A DNA stretch of 64,000 nucleotides, from assembly GCA_022829145.1 (NCBI GenBank), contig CM040758.1, positions 18,549,075-18,613,074 on the forward strand, written 5' to 3'. This document shows, piece by piece, positions 11,786-40,261 of the stretch. Made by a program: the position numbers and the translations under genes. The notes under the pieces were generated by a model that worked only from the letters and a program-made list of their open reading frames with translations, was not told the origin of the DNA and made no database searches. Each line of letters begins with the position of its first letter. The first letter of the stretch is position 1. This DNA is from Albula goreensis (lineage: Eukaryota > Chordata > Actinopteri > Albuliformes > Albulidae).

Positions 11786-14700
11786 GGGTTGTTTGGGAAT
11801 GTTCCCCACTGAGAAATGAGAGAGGTGAGACACATGGTCATGGGAGAGTTCTACTTTTTTGTTTTTTATTTTTTGTGTTTTTGTTTTGTCGGTCACATTG
11901 TTAACGGTGCTCGGCCTTGACTGCACGGGTAGCGGATGCATCAACAAAAGCCTCCGAACCACCAAAGATTGTCCTCAGAAGTCTTTTTTTCTTTTTCCTC
12001 GAGTGTTAATGTTTGAATATGTGCAAAAAAAAAAAAAAAAATGCTGGACTGTGAATTAGCTGCAAACAGTGCCATCTGAGCACCTTTGTTTCGCTGGATA
12101 CAGAGAGGATAATTGATTCGGCACAAGGCAAGATGGCAGATAGGCATTTTAAGAGATACTGTGGCACAGTAAAGACGTAGAACGCAGTGAAGAGGGAGAA
12201 TATGGGGTGGAAACATGTAGGGCAGGAGTGATAGGAACCCTGTTTATGGAGGACTGTATCTGTTCCCGGATTCAATGCAGTTTCTGCTTTTCACGCGTAG
12301 AACAGATCACAGGAGATGTCATTCATGAGCTTATCACTGAAACATCTCATGTAGGGACACAAGGAAGGTCTACAGCTGTCTTTCATGAGCTTATCACGAA
12401 TTGTGCCTACAGTTTCAGATCAAGTAAGTGATTTGCTAACTATTAAGAGTAGAGGTTCGCATGAAATCCATGAACAAATATAGCTCAACAGGAACAAGGC
12501 ACCTCTTTCTGTGGTGTTGGGCTTTGTCAGGGCAGTCTGTGGAAATTGCACAGACTGTCCATCAGTGTGTCGGTTTATAGCCTGGAGCTTTTAATGTGCA
12601 AAAGTCAACCCATATCACTGTGTATCCCTTCAGTACTATGCAGGGAACCCAGATCCACAAACACCGTGTCGAAATTCAGGCCTTTAATTATTTTAAGACA
12701 TTTTTTTAGAAAAAATCTTCATTAATGTTGTGATTATTTATGACATTTATGTATCCTGTCTATTTATTTTCTTGTAGTCACTTTGGCCTCCAACAGGATT
12801 TGGAATATGGAAAATGGCCAGTAATATAAAGTCAAGGACATTACGTTCACAGTTGTGTGCTACATGGTGCGTATTGTTTAGGTTGTCAGGGTTTGGTCTT
12901 CTTATGTAAGTCTTTGACTGAGACATGACTGCTCTGGAATGGGGTGGCCCCATGCTTGAACTGTATAAAGTAAGACTCAACTCTGGCTTGTTGGCTCATA
13001 AAATTAGATAAAGGCCTGATAGGTCTACACTCTTGGTTATGTTTTATGCCAGAATGTTGCTTTCAGAAAGGATATAGCAAGAGCAGTAACCAGGTTTCTA
13101 CAGCAGGAGGTTTATCCAGTCACATCGCACGTTTTGCTGCGGTGTTAACAAAATAATTGTTTCACACTTAATGCTATTGCCTGTTAACTGCAACATTCAA
13201 ATACAAGTTAATCTCCTTGCCATGCCATTGAAATGTCTGACTTTTGCAAAAACTACCCAAAATGCATCAGCTACTTCAGTTTTTTCCTTCAGTGTGAGGA
13301 ACACAATTATACTTGTACCTGTACCTGAATTAGATGTTGTAATATTCTAGTATGTATTACCCTACTTCAGGACTTCAGAAACAACAACACCTTTCCACCA
13401 ATAAACAGAGAAGTTTAGCTTCATTGATCAGGACCAAGTCAAAATAGGAGAGCTGATCAAGGATCAGGTTTCCCTAGTCTGCATTTTAACTTTATTCATC
13501 AGTAGTGAAATGGCACTGTATTCAAAACTGTTGCTTTATCAACACCCATACCCTGAAATAACAAACTGTCATATCACAGTACTCTATATTTGTCCCTCTG
13601 TTTAACAGTCAGGAAAATATAAACTCTTCCCCCCCCTCTCCCACATTCCAAAAAATTACGTAAATTCAGCCATGTCATTAGCAAGTCTTTAAATACGCAT
13701 CAGCCCTCTCTTGTTGTCACTGAGAAAATGAGGCCATAGGGAAAAGGATCTTGTAAATGGCTAAATTAAGACAAAGAGAGCTACGGTTACACTTTGTGTG
13801 ACAAAAAGCCAGCACAAACAGGGGATCCCAGGTCCATGTGTCAGGACTTCAGAAAAAGGAGGAAAAAAAAAAGTAATTTCATTAGTTCATTTCAGTCAGC
13901 AAAACATCAATCAGGGCTGCAAAGCTAACTCAAAAACTCATTTTTCTCCTGATGATCCTCGTAATTAGTACATATTGTATTTCCTCACCTTCTTGATGGA
14001 TGGTACCTAAATCTTACAGTGTGTTATCATGGGGAGCTATAATTTCCTGTGTGTCACACATTCTAAAGACTCCTGTAACTTGTGGTTTATGTGGTAGAAT
14101 CAACTGTAAAACAGCACTTCACCGTCACATGTGTCACTGTTCCACTGGGAGCGTTCCGCATAGATATTCCACAAACAGAAATTAAACTATCATTTGGAAA
14201 CACACACCCATACGCCGGACACATGCAGAAAGCAGCAAACGGAATGATGTCGTGGTGTTCTCACCTTTCTCACCCTTAAAGCGACCAACTTTCTTTTGCA
14301 CATGTTTACCAAGGTGTTGAGCTTCTTTGTTGTGAAATGACGTCAGAAGCATAAGGAATTAAAAACAAATGGTATGCCGTGTTCCTTCCTGTGACATACA
14401 ACTCTGCAGACGGTCCAATAAACATTTGTTTTCATGAAATGTCTTGGCAGATTTTTCCATTCTTAAATGTGTGTTCCTCTCTAAATATCATGTACACATG
14501 AGGAAGTCAGGGGCATAGCAGTTCAGATGTTTCTGTAGCAGGACTAAGTGTGCATTAACTCACAGGGTTGGGTTGCCTGATGATCATAAACCACAAACTG
14601 TTTTTTTGTAGTTGCCTCTAGAAGGGCCAAACACAGCTGTTGGTCTCAGCTTTCAGACTCTTTCATTGTTCTCTTTACAACACACAACAGGATGAAGATT

Positions 14701-15273
14701 TCTTTGATGTTTTATTACATTTAGTGCATCTTAGGTATGCATCATTATCATCACTTAGCATAATTAAAACATAAAATACAGCATCTAATATTCACTACCC
14801 CCATATTTAAGGCCCCTTTGGTTTAATTACATTAAGCTTTGTCCTCAGCTTGGGATGCCATGAAGTTTTTTGTTATTTCTCATCCAGATTTTGGGTTTGG
14901 CAGTTGATCAACAGAATAAAAAACAATGTGCATAATAAAAGAGAAAAAAGGAATGTGCTTCAATTTGTTGTTGAACAAAGATATTAGAAAATTATATTTT
15001 CTAAACCAGTAAGAAGCCAGAGCTACACACAAATGGCAGTATGAGATAATGAGATAAGTGTTTTACTCGGGAGGACCTCCTATGTGTAGACTAATTTATA
15101 CATAAAGGACATATTGATTGCTACAGCATAATATAATACATATAATCAACCTATAAATGTTGATATATAAAACAACATAAAAAATGCATCTTTTACATTT
15201 TTAATGTGGGGCTGAATTTCACCCTTGTGTTTTCCCAGAAGTCCCAATCCTCCACACACGGTGATCACACTAC
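11786..15273. other. intergenic region between uba6 and stap1, including stap1 3' UTR
   Basis: No ORF here has splice support or recognisable protein similarity. The stretch holds poly-T/A runs near 11855 and 12024, a 16-bp direct repeat (12322-12337 and 12382-12397) and AT-rich unique sequence. The right part must include the stap1 3' UTR, read on the - strand. Confidence 0.7.
14711..14716 (-). terminator. stap1: candidate stap1 polyadenylation signal
   Basis: The + strand reads tttatt, which is AATAAA on the - strand, about 560 nt past the stap1 stop codon. Other AT-rich hexamers are nearby, so this site is only a candidate. Confidence 0.35.
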
Positions 15274-16977
15274 TCAGTGGAATAGATTGCCTTTGGACGT
15301 AAAATTGCCAGGTTTGGAAGTTGGGTTGGGCTTGGTGCGGATCATCGGTTCCACGCGAGGGGTGGCTCTCACTGGCAGCGCAGCAGGTTTAGGCTGTTGG
15401 GTGGCAGTGCTTGTAGGTACCACTGCAAGGAGACAAAATCACATTTACACTACAGTTACACAGTAGTAGCAGTACCTTTTTCATGGATCTCCAAGAATTT
15501 TTCTATGAGGTCAAGTGGAATGTATAACTCCCATACGTGTGATTCACAGCTCTAATTTTTTACATTTACTATGTGGACAAATTAAACACAAAAAATATTA
15601 TAGAATTATAGAAGCTGTTATTTTTAAAACTATTTTGAAGTGCCATATTCCAGTCGCTTGCCAGGTTCATCGATATCAGGCTGCAAAATGTCTGAGTATC
15701 CCTGTAATGTGTCATTGCATCCCTCTGTGTCTGCAGGTTTGCTTGCTCACCTATATGTGTGTCGTAGGCATGGGAGTGTATGTAAGGTCTGACAGAGTAG
15801 TGTGTCTCATTCAGGAAGTGATCCACAACAGCCTGGAGGCTGGGAACGCTCACCTACAAAATAACACAGATCGGTAAACATTTTTATAGAGATAGCCCAC
15901 CCAGGCCAGCAAAATCACAGGAGACAGAATGCCAGAGAGATTGGAGGCAGAGGCACCAGCTCACCGGCACATCCAGCTCAATGATGAACCCAGAGTCACT
16001 TGAGCGCACCTTGTAGTGCTTCATTTCTGGTCCACTGGAATAAAAGGACTGTTAGGACACTGAGGAGGGCAAAGCAGTGAGACAACAAGCCACCCTTCCA
16101 CAACTCAGCACTACACAACTGAGTGCAGTTCCAAGCCAAATATATGGATAACTTCACATTATGTCAGCACACTTCAACACTATGCGTAAGAGATATAAGC
16201 AGCAGAACTAAGCATGGACACAAATGTCCCAGTGTGTGTGTGTGTGTGTGTGTGTGTGAGTGCATGCACGTGTCTAATATGTATTTATGTACTTGTGTAT
16301 TTCTATAAATATTTGCAATAATAGGCATACATTTGCATTGTGTTTGTGCACTGTGTGTAGCATATGAATCTGTGAGTGTTTGCGTAATGAATGTTTGCTG
16401 TCAGTTTGTGAGTGGGTGCTTCGCCTCAGACCTGGGCATTATCTGTCTCATTGTGATAGCGTAGTTGTTGCGGCTAGCGGCTGGCCTCAGGATGACGCTA
16501 CCAAACGCAGGGCTACCCTCCAGCATCTGCTCCGCCTCCTGTCTCGACACAGGGTAGTAGCACCTGCAGGACAGAGCGCAGGTAACAGTCACCTTATATA
16601 AAGCATGAGAGAAGTAAACCATATGCTCTGCAGTCTGGCAGATTCTGTCTCAGTTCTTGACATGCTCAGTTTAGAAAAATAATGGAATTAGGTCATCTGG
16701 ATTGGAGGCTGGAGGCTCCATACCGCTGGTCTAATGAATGCCGTTTAAGAAGTGGTGTTATATTTGGGTGGAAGTGGAGGTAGACTCACTGGGGGAAGTC
16801 AATTTCGCTGTCAGTAGGAGGCATTGAAATGTGAGGGACTGGGACAAGGATGGGTGTGGGGACTCGATCAGTCCTCACACGCTCCTCTTTCAGAGCCTGC
16901 TCCAGCTTCATTATCTGACCGGGTAGCAACTGAAGCTTACTGGGGATCTCCAGCTGAAAGATGATCATCAGGGCTGA

Positions 16978-17024
<47 letters not shown>

Positions 17025-19831
17025 CCACAATCATTATCATAAACTTCATGATTATAGTCAATATCTTTCTAAGGATATACTAGATATTTCTGAATATGTA
17101 TGTGTGTAAAGTTTGGGATGTGTTCAGTTAAATTGAATGTATTCCAAAAAACAATACCATACACCAAATGGCACCAGGAGGTTCTGAAACTTGTTATTAA
17201 GTATTAATTAACTCCATACAGTTTTTTTGAAGGAGTGATACCTACACACCATGACTATCTAAGCATATCATGCAGTGATCCATATGGGACTAATAAACCA
17301 CATTTAAAAATAGTAATATCTTTCTATATTTTATTATTATTATTATTTATCTCTGTCTATAAGCATATGATTTTGCATTAAGTTTCAGGCTTGTATAAAA
17401 GGCTACCTATTTAGAGCTGAATGTGATGTGGCTTGATATCTGTTTGAACAGAATATAAATGATGATAATAGATGCCTGAAATGGCAACACATTTTGGAAC
17501 AAATGGATGCTCAACAAAAGTTTCAGATCAATGGATGCTCAATTCTAGTCTGGAGTGGCACAAGGTATGCTGATTTATATTTTCACTTTTACACAGATTT
17601 TTTCACAATTTTACCGAAGATTTACCAGACCGGACTGCAACCTTTTCCTTAAGAAACCAGGTTAGGTGAAATAACTGAATAATTAATTGACTACTTAAAT
17701 TGATTAAGTTGAGAACCAAGTAACAATGAAACCAGTAGATCCTGCAGCCCTCCAGGAACACGGATGAGGAATGGGAGGGTGCAGAACGATGTATTAATCT
17801 TACCGTGGCCACAGTCATAATGAAACCCCTCCACTCTTCAGCCTTGTCTGGGTCATTAAACTATGGAAGAAAAATTACTGTCTATTTCAGTAGCAAATAA
17901 TTCAGTAATAAGGTTATCTTTGTACATGAGTATATATACAAAGATTACCTTATTATTGATTACCTTATTACAATCCAAGTTATACTATGCCATACAATTT
18001 CCAGGGAAGTCTAGAGTCAAAAAAGCACCAGCCTCTTAAAAATACAGGGAAGTACATGATATTTTAACTGAAGTGCTGATCTCCAAAAATTGCTGCTCCG
18101 TAACAAGCACGTGGTGTGTTTGGTTGTAAAAAAAAAAAAAAAAAAAAAGCCCAACAATTATGGAATGTTTTACGTTGGGATTATGTTTTAGAGTTATGTT
18201 TCATTTGAAAATTTCACAAAACAAGAAGATTTGGATGCAATATAATAGTCTTTTACTTTCTTAAACAAAAATTTTTCATTGGATTAATAAATTAATCCCT
18301 TATATTGCACAAATCTTTCTCTTAATGTTGAACACAAGTGGCTGACTTTGTCATCTAATATGAAAGAAAATATCATCTTAAAAACTTTGTGTGGTTTTCT
18401 GTACAATTAAATATAACCAGTGACTCAAAAAATTAAGCCAAAAAAAGCACATCACATTGGAGATACTTCACAGTAAGACAAAGTGAGCTGTCTGACCTTA
18501 AGCTGCACCTCTTCATCGCGGAAGGAGAGGATGTAAATTGTTGGGTTGGTCCTGGAGCTGGAAGAATCTACCTGAATTGCTTTCAGGTTCACCAGCTCCA
18601 ACCTCTCTGTGTACTTCAGGAACATGACACAAAGTGATAATATTAAAAAGCTGTCCATAGAAACATCAAAAGACCCTTATGCTCTGATACTGTATACTGG
18701 TCATCATGAGCCATAATTGTAATTATATTACACCTGTATCAAAAATAGCTGTATATGTATAATGCTGAAGACATCATCATTAAGGGTTCTCCTACTCAGG
18801 TGAAATGTTTCTGAATTAGTCCACCACAAAATATGGTGTGGGAATGGTACTGAGATTGTAAAGAGCCACAAAGTGGTTAACTTAGCTCAGCATAAAATAT
18901 GATTATGCTGAAAACAGTTCCTTTATTGGTCATTGGAAATTAGCATAAAATATACAATTTTTTCTCTGACAAGCATTTGGTAAAATGAGAACACACCCGA
19001 TGCTAGGACTCTATAGAGCTTAAGTCTTATCAAAGTGAATGCCCCTTAAACACTTACAGTAGGAGTAGCTGTTTTTGGTAAATAGTATCATTGTAGTGGA
19101 ACTACAGAACCTTAGGTATCATGATTTTGAGTGATGTTGAAGCTGAGAAGTTATGAAGTATTTGAAAGTATAGATAGGCCAGGCACTGTAGTTATTCAGT
19201 GTCTCAGAGAAGTGTCTCAGCAGTTCTATTCCAAATGAATACTGGTCATACTCTCTGTGCTCTTACCATTTCATGTTTATCATCTTTATACAGAAAGACT
19301 GTTGATCCTCTAAGCTCAGCGAAACATTCCCTAAACTCCTGTAAGAGACAGACAAATTGGAACAAATCAGCATAAGAGGAAATAACTAAATAACTGTATT
19401 GCACACACAAAGTGTGAACTTCCCCAGGCTTCACCATAGACATGCAGTATATGCAGAAATTACATCATATGTGGTGAATATAGAATGACACAATGACCCT
19501 GTATTTTCCATTATTAACAATGATTTCTTCTTAAAAAAAGGATTTCTTCCATTAAAAAACTCCACATCTTTGGGTCAATTGCGCATAAAACATTGACTCT
19601 GTTGTCAAATCCGAATGAGACATGACAAGCATTTCAAGCACTCAAAGTCCAACTATTTTCATTTATCCTCAGAGCTAGATCCTTTGCTTAAACAGCCTAT
19701 AATGTTGATGCATGTTGAATTACCTTCTCTCCTGTGAACTTCTTTTTTAGGTGCCCTGAATGGTGCATTGGCAAAGCTGTGATCTTCCCCCTCTTGTCGC
19801 TCAGTCTGGGGTGTTGGCATTGGGCTGCCAT
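15274..19831 (-). CDS. stap1: signal-transducing adaptor protein 1 (PH-SH2 adaptor), 9 coding exons
   Basis: Cytoplasmic docking protein; mammalian STAP1/BRDG1 binds phosphotyrosine proteins downstream of Tec and other tyrosine kinases in haematopoietic cells. Exons in transcript order: 19831-19724, 19338-19267, 18613-18497, 17860-17804, 16953-16790, 16563-16432, 16034-15965, 15853-15751, 15422-15274. All are GT-AG and phase-consistent, summing to 972 nt, 323 aa (human, from memory, about 295). Residues ~20-125 form the PH domain (FAELRGSTVFLY, RDEEVQLK, EEWRGFIMTVAT). Residues ~174-270 form the SH2 domain (CYYPVSRQEAEQML, VILRP in the FLVR position with its Arg kept, KHYKV, VVDHFL). The C-terminal tail is basic and Pro/Thr-rich, and longer than I recall for human. 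The start Met was chosen because exon 1 then matches the KITALP motif of STAP1; upstream in-frame Mets exist. STAP2 is less likely given the uba6 neighbour and the lack of a STAP2-type tail. Confidence 0.93.
16231..16258. repeat. (GT)n microsatellite in a stap1 intron
   Basis: A short run of GT dinucleotides lies in the intron between the two SH2-coding exons. Confidence 0.9.
16978..17023. repeat. (CAT)n trinucleotide repeat near a stap1 splice site
   Basis: About 15 CAT units on the + strand (ATG on the transcript strand) lie some 25 bases upstream of the acceptor of stap1 coding exon 5 (16953). Confidence 0.95.
18127..18148. repeat. poly-A tract
   Basis: About 22 consecutive A lie in stap1 intron 3. 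This could be a retroelement tail, but no body is recognisable next to it. Confidence 0.8.
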
Positions 19832-21006
19832 ATTGTAAAAAGGTTGACGGACTCCAAGTAAGAGGCAGCAATGGAAATAATCAGACACTACCTTACTCTT
19901 CCTTTGCAGACACTCATAGATCATTACCTATAGCATGCTGCAGTGGGTCACAGTATTATTTCACTTAAAAATATGCAGATTAACGGACTGTACTTTCTGT
20001 TCTTTAACAGAAAGGAGGAAGTAGTGATCTGTCTGAGATGGACTTTTCACACACCTGACACTGACTTGCTGCACTTTGGACTTTAGTGTCTTTAGTGAAA
20101 TTGCAGTATGATAAAAATTAAACAGACTCATTGGATATTCATGGACCATTCATAGCTACAGGGCCTGACAATATCTGGTCATTGAAATTAGATGCTTTTG
20201 CTAGTGGGTCTCTTGGACCAAACCTAAAATGTTCCCAAAATTATTAATGTAATCCGTTGGTCTGGGAACGAGGTTACCATGGTCCTGATGAATAGATCAG
20301 CATGCCTTTATGATCTTACTTTATGGATTGTGAATGCATGCAACATATTCACTCATTAAATCAATCCAACCATTAAAACAACATGTCCGGAATCAATTCA
20401 GTTAAAATGCAGTACACCTGGAGAAGTGCAGCCTTTTAAGCGTTTTGCATAAAAAGACATACATACTGTAACTCATCCCATTAGAAAAGCCTTAAGTGAT
20501 TAACTGGATCAGGTCCCAACTCCTCAAAGCTGAGGCGAGTTTAGTAAATGGAAATTGCTCCTTGGCTGCCCCTGAGAAGCACAAAGGCTTCAACCACAGC
20601 TTGCTGCACTTGGAGCACTTTTGTAAAATGAATAAATCATGATACCAGATACAGAGAAGAGAGCAGGCTCCATATGAACTTTTGGTGTTTTATGTCATAC
20701 AAGTGATTGCTTGTATGTTGTGATCTGTGGCTGTACAACTAGATTAATTTTTTTTTTTTACCACAATTAGCAGAGTGCACAAGTGCACCATTTTAGGACC
20801 TGGAGAAAAATACTACCTTAATTACCCTTAATTTACTGTTAAGGGTATTACAGTACAGTGCAGAACTTTGTTACTGCTTTTCAGGAATTAGCTTCAAATG
20901 AACAGTCATTGGCCATTTTTAAAAACAAAACATGTTTTCATATAGAAAACCAGCAGAGCAATGAAAAATTACAACAGCAACAACAACAACAACAACAGTA
21001 ATAATA

Positions 21007-21046
<40 letters not shown>

Positions 21047-21348
21047 AGAGGTACTGATAAAGTCCTAATTACACCTAAGTATGCAAGTAATTCAAGTAAC
21101 CCCGAGCGAAAGATATTGGCGCTAGCTCGTTGAACTACAAGTGCAGTAAATACTTCGAATCAGACTGAATCTGAATCAGTTGTACATTTATTGTACATGC
21201 TGTTCAACTTTGTATTAACTTTTAGGAAACTGACCCTAAGTCGGTCGTTCCGGCAACACTGTGGAGAGAACCATCATGGGGTAGTTGATCTGCGTGACGG
21301 CGAAGCTTTGTGGGCGGGCCACAGCAACGCTGTTGCTGAGGCTTCAAG
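19832..21348. other. divergent intergenic region between stap1 and ptpn9
   Basis: This 1.5 kb gap separates the first coding exons of stap1 (-) and ptpn9 (+), so it must contain both 5' UTRs and promoters unless upstream exons lie elsewhere. The left two-thirds are AT-rich with no strong landmark. It includes a CAA/TAA repeat and ends in a CpG-richer segment before the ptpn9 ATG. Confidence 0.7.
20971..21044. repeat. (CAA)n(TAA)n compound microsatellite
   Basis: About 10 CAA/CAG-type units run directly into more than 12 TAA units in the stap1-ptpn9 intergenic region. Confidence 0.95.
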
Positions 21349-37538
<16,190 letters not shown>

Positions 37539-39253
37539 GGTTGGGCGGGGGGAATCGAGTGTTCTGGAGTCGTACCAACAACTCCCCCACCGCCCCTCGC
37601 CGTCCCCCGACAATGTACACAAAAACACAGAGAGGGAGTGGGGGAGGAATCAGTCTGTCCCTCTGCTTCTCAAGCTTTTTTAAAGGACTGGCGCCAATCG
37701 CAATGGATGGCGTGTACGAGTTGTAGCATTTTATATTGACTTGCACATGCGGAATGGCAAACTTGAACCTTTGTATTTTATTGTTAATATGTTTTTTTTG
37801 GTTGTTTTTATTGTTGTGCCCTGCTCAAGAAAACCCCCCACATGTTTCAAACACCATTTTGTTTGATTTCAGAACAAAAACGTAACATTGAGGAAAAAAA
37901 GAAAGAAAACTTGAACATATTTTTGAGAAAATTATAATATATTAGTCTGTTCGGTCTTGGTCCATTTTATGTTTTTGTAGTTATGTCTTGTTTTTTATGT
38001 GTGTGTTGTGTGTTCTTGTATTTTCATGTTCATATGTAAACTAACCTTAAAGCCAAAGGTATCACCTTGAATGCTTATCTTGATCTTAATTGTGACAAAA
38101 CGCCCTTACATATTCATGTAACATACATTTATATACTGTGCATAACAGCCTTTGACAAAAGCCTTGTTTTAATATAATAGAAATAACATTGTTAACAAAT
38201 ATATAAATATATATATAGATATATATAGTGGATTATCTTATTCAGAGAAATGACAGAGATTAAGATACAAATACTCTATCATAAACCTGTGTGGTTTGTC
38301 AGATCTTCTATCATCTCAAAACAGTGTCTTCTTTGGTTTCTTGACAAACGTTGCAGAAATTGGCCTTAAACTTCCTTTCATTACACTGCCCATCTTTCAG
38401 GCCCGCTGCAGTGTTGCATTCTGGGGTTCCTTCAGCCTCAGCATTTTTGTGCCTTCAGGTTTGTTCTTGCACAAGTGTGCATACAGGCCTAATAGCAATT
38501 GATCGAAACTGATATTTTTTCCATTTTTAAATTTTTTTTTATTTTATTTTTGGTAATCTCAGGGGTACATTTTAGTGTTGCTCGTGTCAATTTCTCTTGG
38601 TTCACCTCTGGTAATTTTTTTAAGTATAGACTTTCTTTGTATTTTATACAACATACGATATTATATCATATTGTGTTTTTGTAAAACTTTACCAGTATTG
38701 ATAATGAATGTTGGTACGATGCTTAAACAACAACAACAAAAAAAAAAAGATTTTATTTTGATTTGATAAGCTAAACAGAAGCTACATGAGAAAAAGAAAA
38801 TCTATTTTGGAGTTAAGTTTCTCGGATGATGTTACTTGGCATTGTGCTATGGGAGCAGAGGAATGATCGCTGTTTCTCGACAATGAATATTGAGCCCTGT
38901 TTTGTTTTTGTTTGTTTTTTAAAGCCTGTTGTGAACTCTGCTCATGTTGTGAAACAGTTATTTGTGGTGAGGGTCTGGACTCTTAAGGCCAGGGAGAAGA
39001 CAAAGACAAACTCTCACCATGAAGAGAAATGCTGCCATATATGTCTGTTTTGTTTTCGTTGACGTAGTCCTGACAATGTTTCAAAAGAACACGCTGCAAG
39101 AAAACTGAATGTTGGGGAATCCGGCCCGTGGCCAAAACCATATCAATACTGCCTCGTTCAGCTAATTAATCCCTGAGCCAATGGCATAGGCCTACTTCCT
39201 TCCATCAGACTCTTTCTTTCCTCATTAAAAAATGTCATAGAAGGTAATGAGTC

Positions 39254-39259
39254 TTTATT
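39254..39259 (-). terminator. thsd4: candidate thsd4 polyadenylation signal
   Basis: The + strand reads tttatt, that is AATAAA on the - strand. It is the nearest canonical signal I saw after the thsd4 stop (40262), giving a 3' UTR of about 1 kb. Confidence 0.35.
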
Positions 39260-40195
39260 TGCGTCCTGGGGAGGGGATGTGGGGGTGGGGGGGGGGATCT
39301 TGGCTCTGTGCTCCTATTTCACAGATTGTAATTGGAATACATCTGGCCTAAAGTTTGCCATCAGAAATAGCCTTTTTTTCACCACATAACAGGGTGTTGT
39401 CATCTCGGGGAAGAGGGTCTCAGTTGGTATGATCGTCCTAGTCATAAAGTATGAGTGACTCCTCTAGATGGTAGATAGACTGCAGTTTACCCTTGTCAGC
39501 TGTATGAAGTGACTGTATTCTTATGATTAAACTTAGGATGAGACAGACATGAAGGAAAGGAAAAGGTAGTGACTAAAAATCTGAAATGCCTTTTTTATGT
39601 TTTCTGCCTCTTGTATAATAGTGAAGGTGCCAAATAATCTACTTCGCTATCTTCATTTAAATTATCCATTGGTATTGACATGTACTGTTAAATTGTTCTC
39701 TCAGATTTATACCAGAGCAAACCATCCAACATTTTGTGCATTAGTTGTCCTTGGTTGGTTTTAAAATGTTTGACAAAGCAGTTATATGTGAAATTGACTT
39801 GAAACGTTCTAAAATCCTCCCAACACACAAACGATCTCATTGTTTTCTTAGTAAAAGGCCACACATTTTTTCCCAGTTATTTGAGTAACAGGCTGCCTCC
39901 AAGCAGTCTCAATCCGTTTGCCTTTTTTGAGCTAAATTCTGCCAAATTTTGATTTTGTGAAAGAAACTCACAAGAGACAAACCGCTCCAAAGTGCTGAAA
40001 GCGGACTTGGGGAAAAGGACAGGAAGTATTGGCTTTATGCTGTGTGTTAATGGGTACAAAACAAATCCAAGAAGAATGTGTTGTGTGAAACTGGAACCCT
40101 CCACAGACTTTAAAAAAATAGGGCCTTTTGACTTTCTAGGATTTTTTTTTGCCCTCAAGATGGAAAGCAGTCAGTTTGGTAGTGCCTTGTTTAAA

Positions 40196-40201
40196 AATAA
40201 A
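40196..40201 (+). terminator. ptpn9: candidate distal ptpn9 polyadenylation signal
   Basis: Canonical AATAAA about 2.66 kb after the ptpn9 stop, only 61 bases from the thsd4 stop codon. ATTAAA variants occur earlier (near 39222 and 39525), so the real end could be proximal. Confidence 0.35.
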
Positions 40202-40261
40202 AAACACTTGAGGTGAGTGGTTTGCTGATTTTTTCCTCCAGTCCCCGCAGGCCGAGCAGGA

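Larger units (their letters stand above)
37539..40261. other. convergent 3' region: ptpn9 3' UTR and thsd4 3' UTR
   Basis: The 2.7 kb between the two stop codons contains no coding ORF of note. It is AT-rich, with a TA-rich stretch near 38205-38226 and a G-run near 39286. Both genes must place their 3' UTRs here. Candidate signals are AATAAA on + at 40196-40201 and AATAAA on - at 39259-39254; used together, the two transcripts would overlap. Confidence 0.65.
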
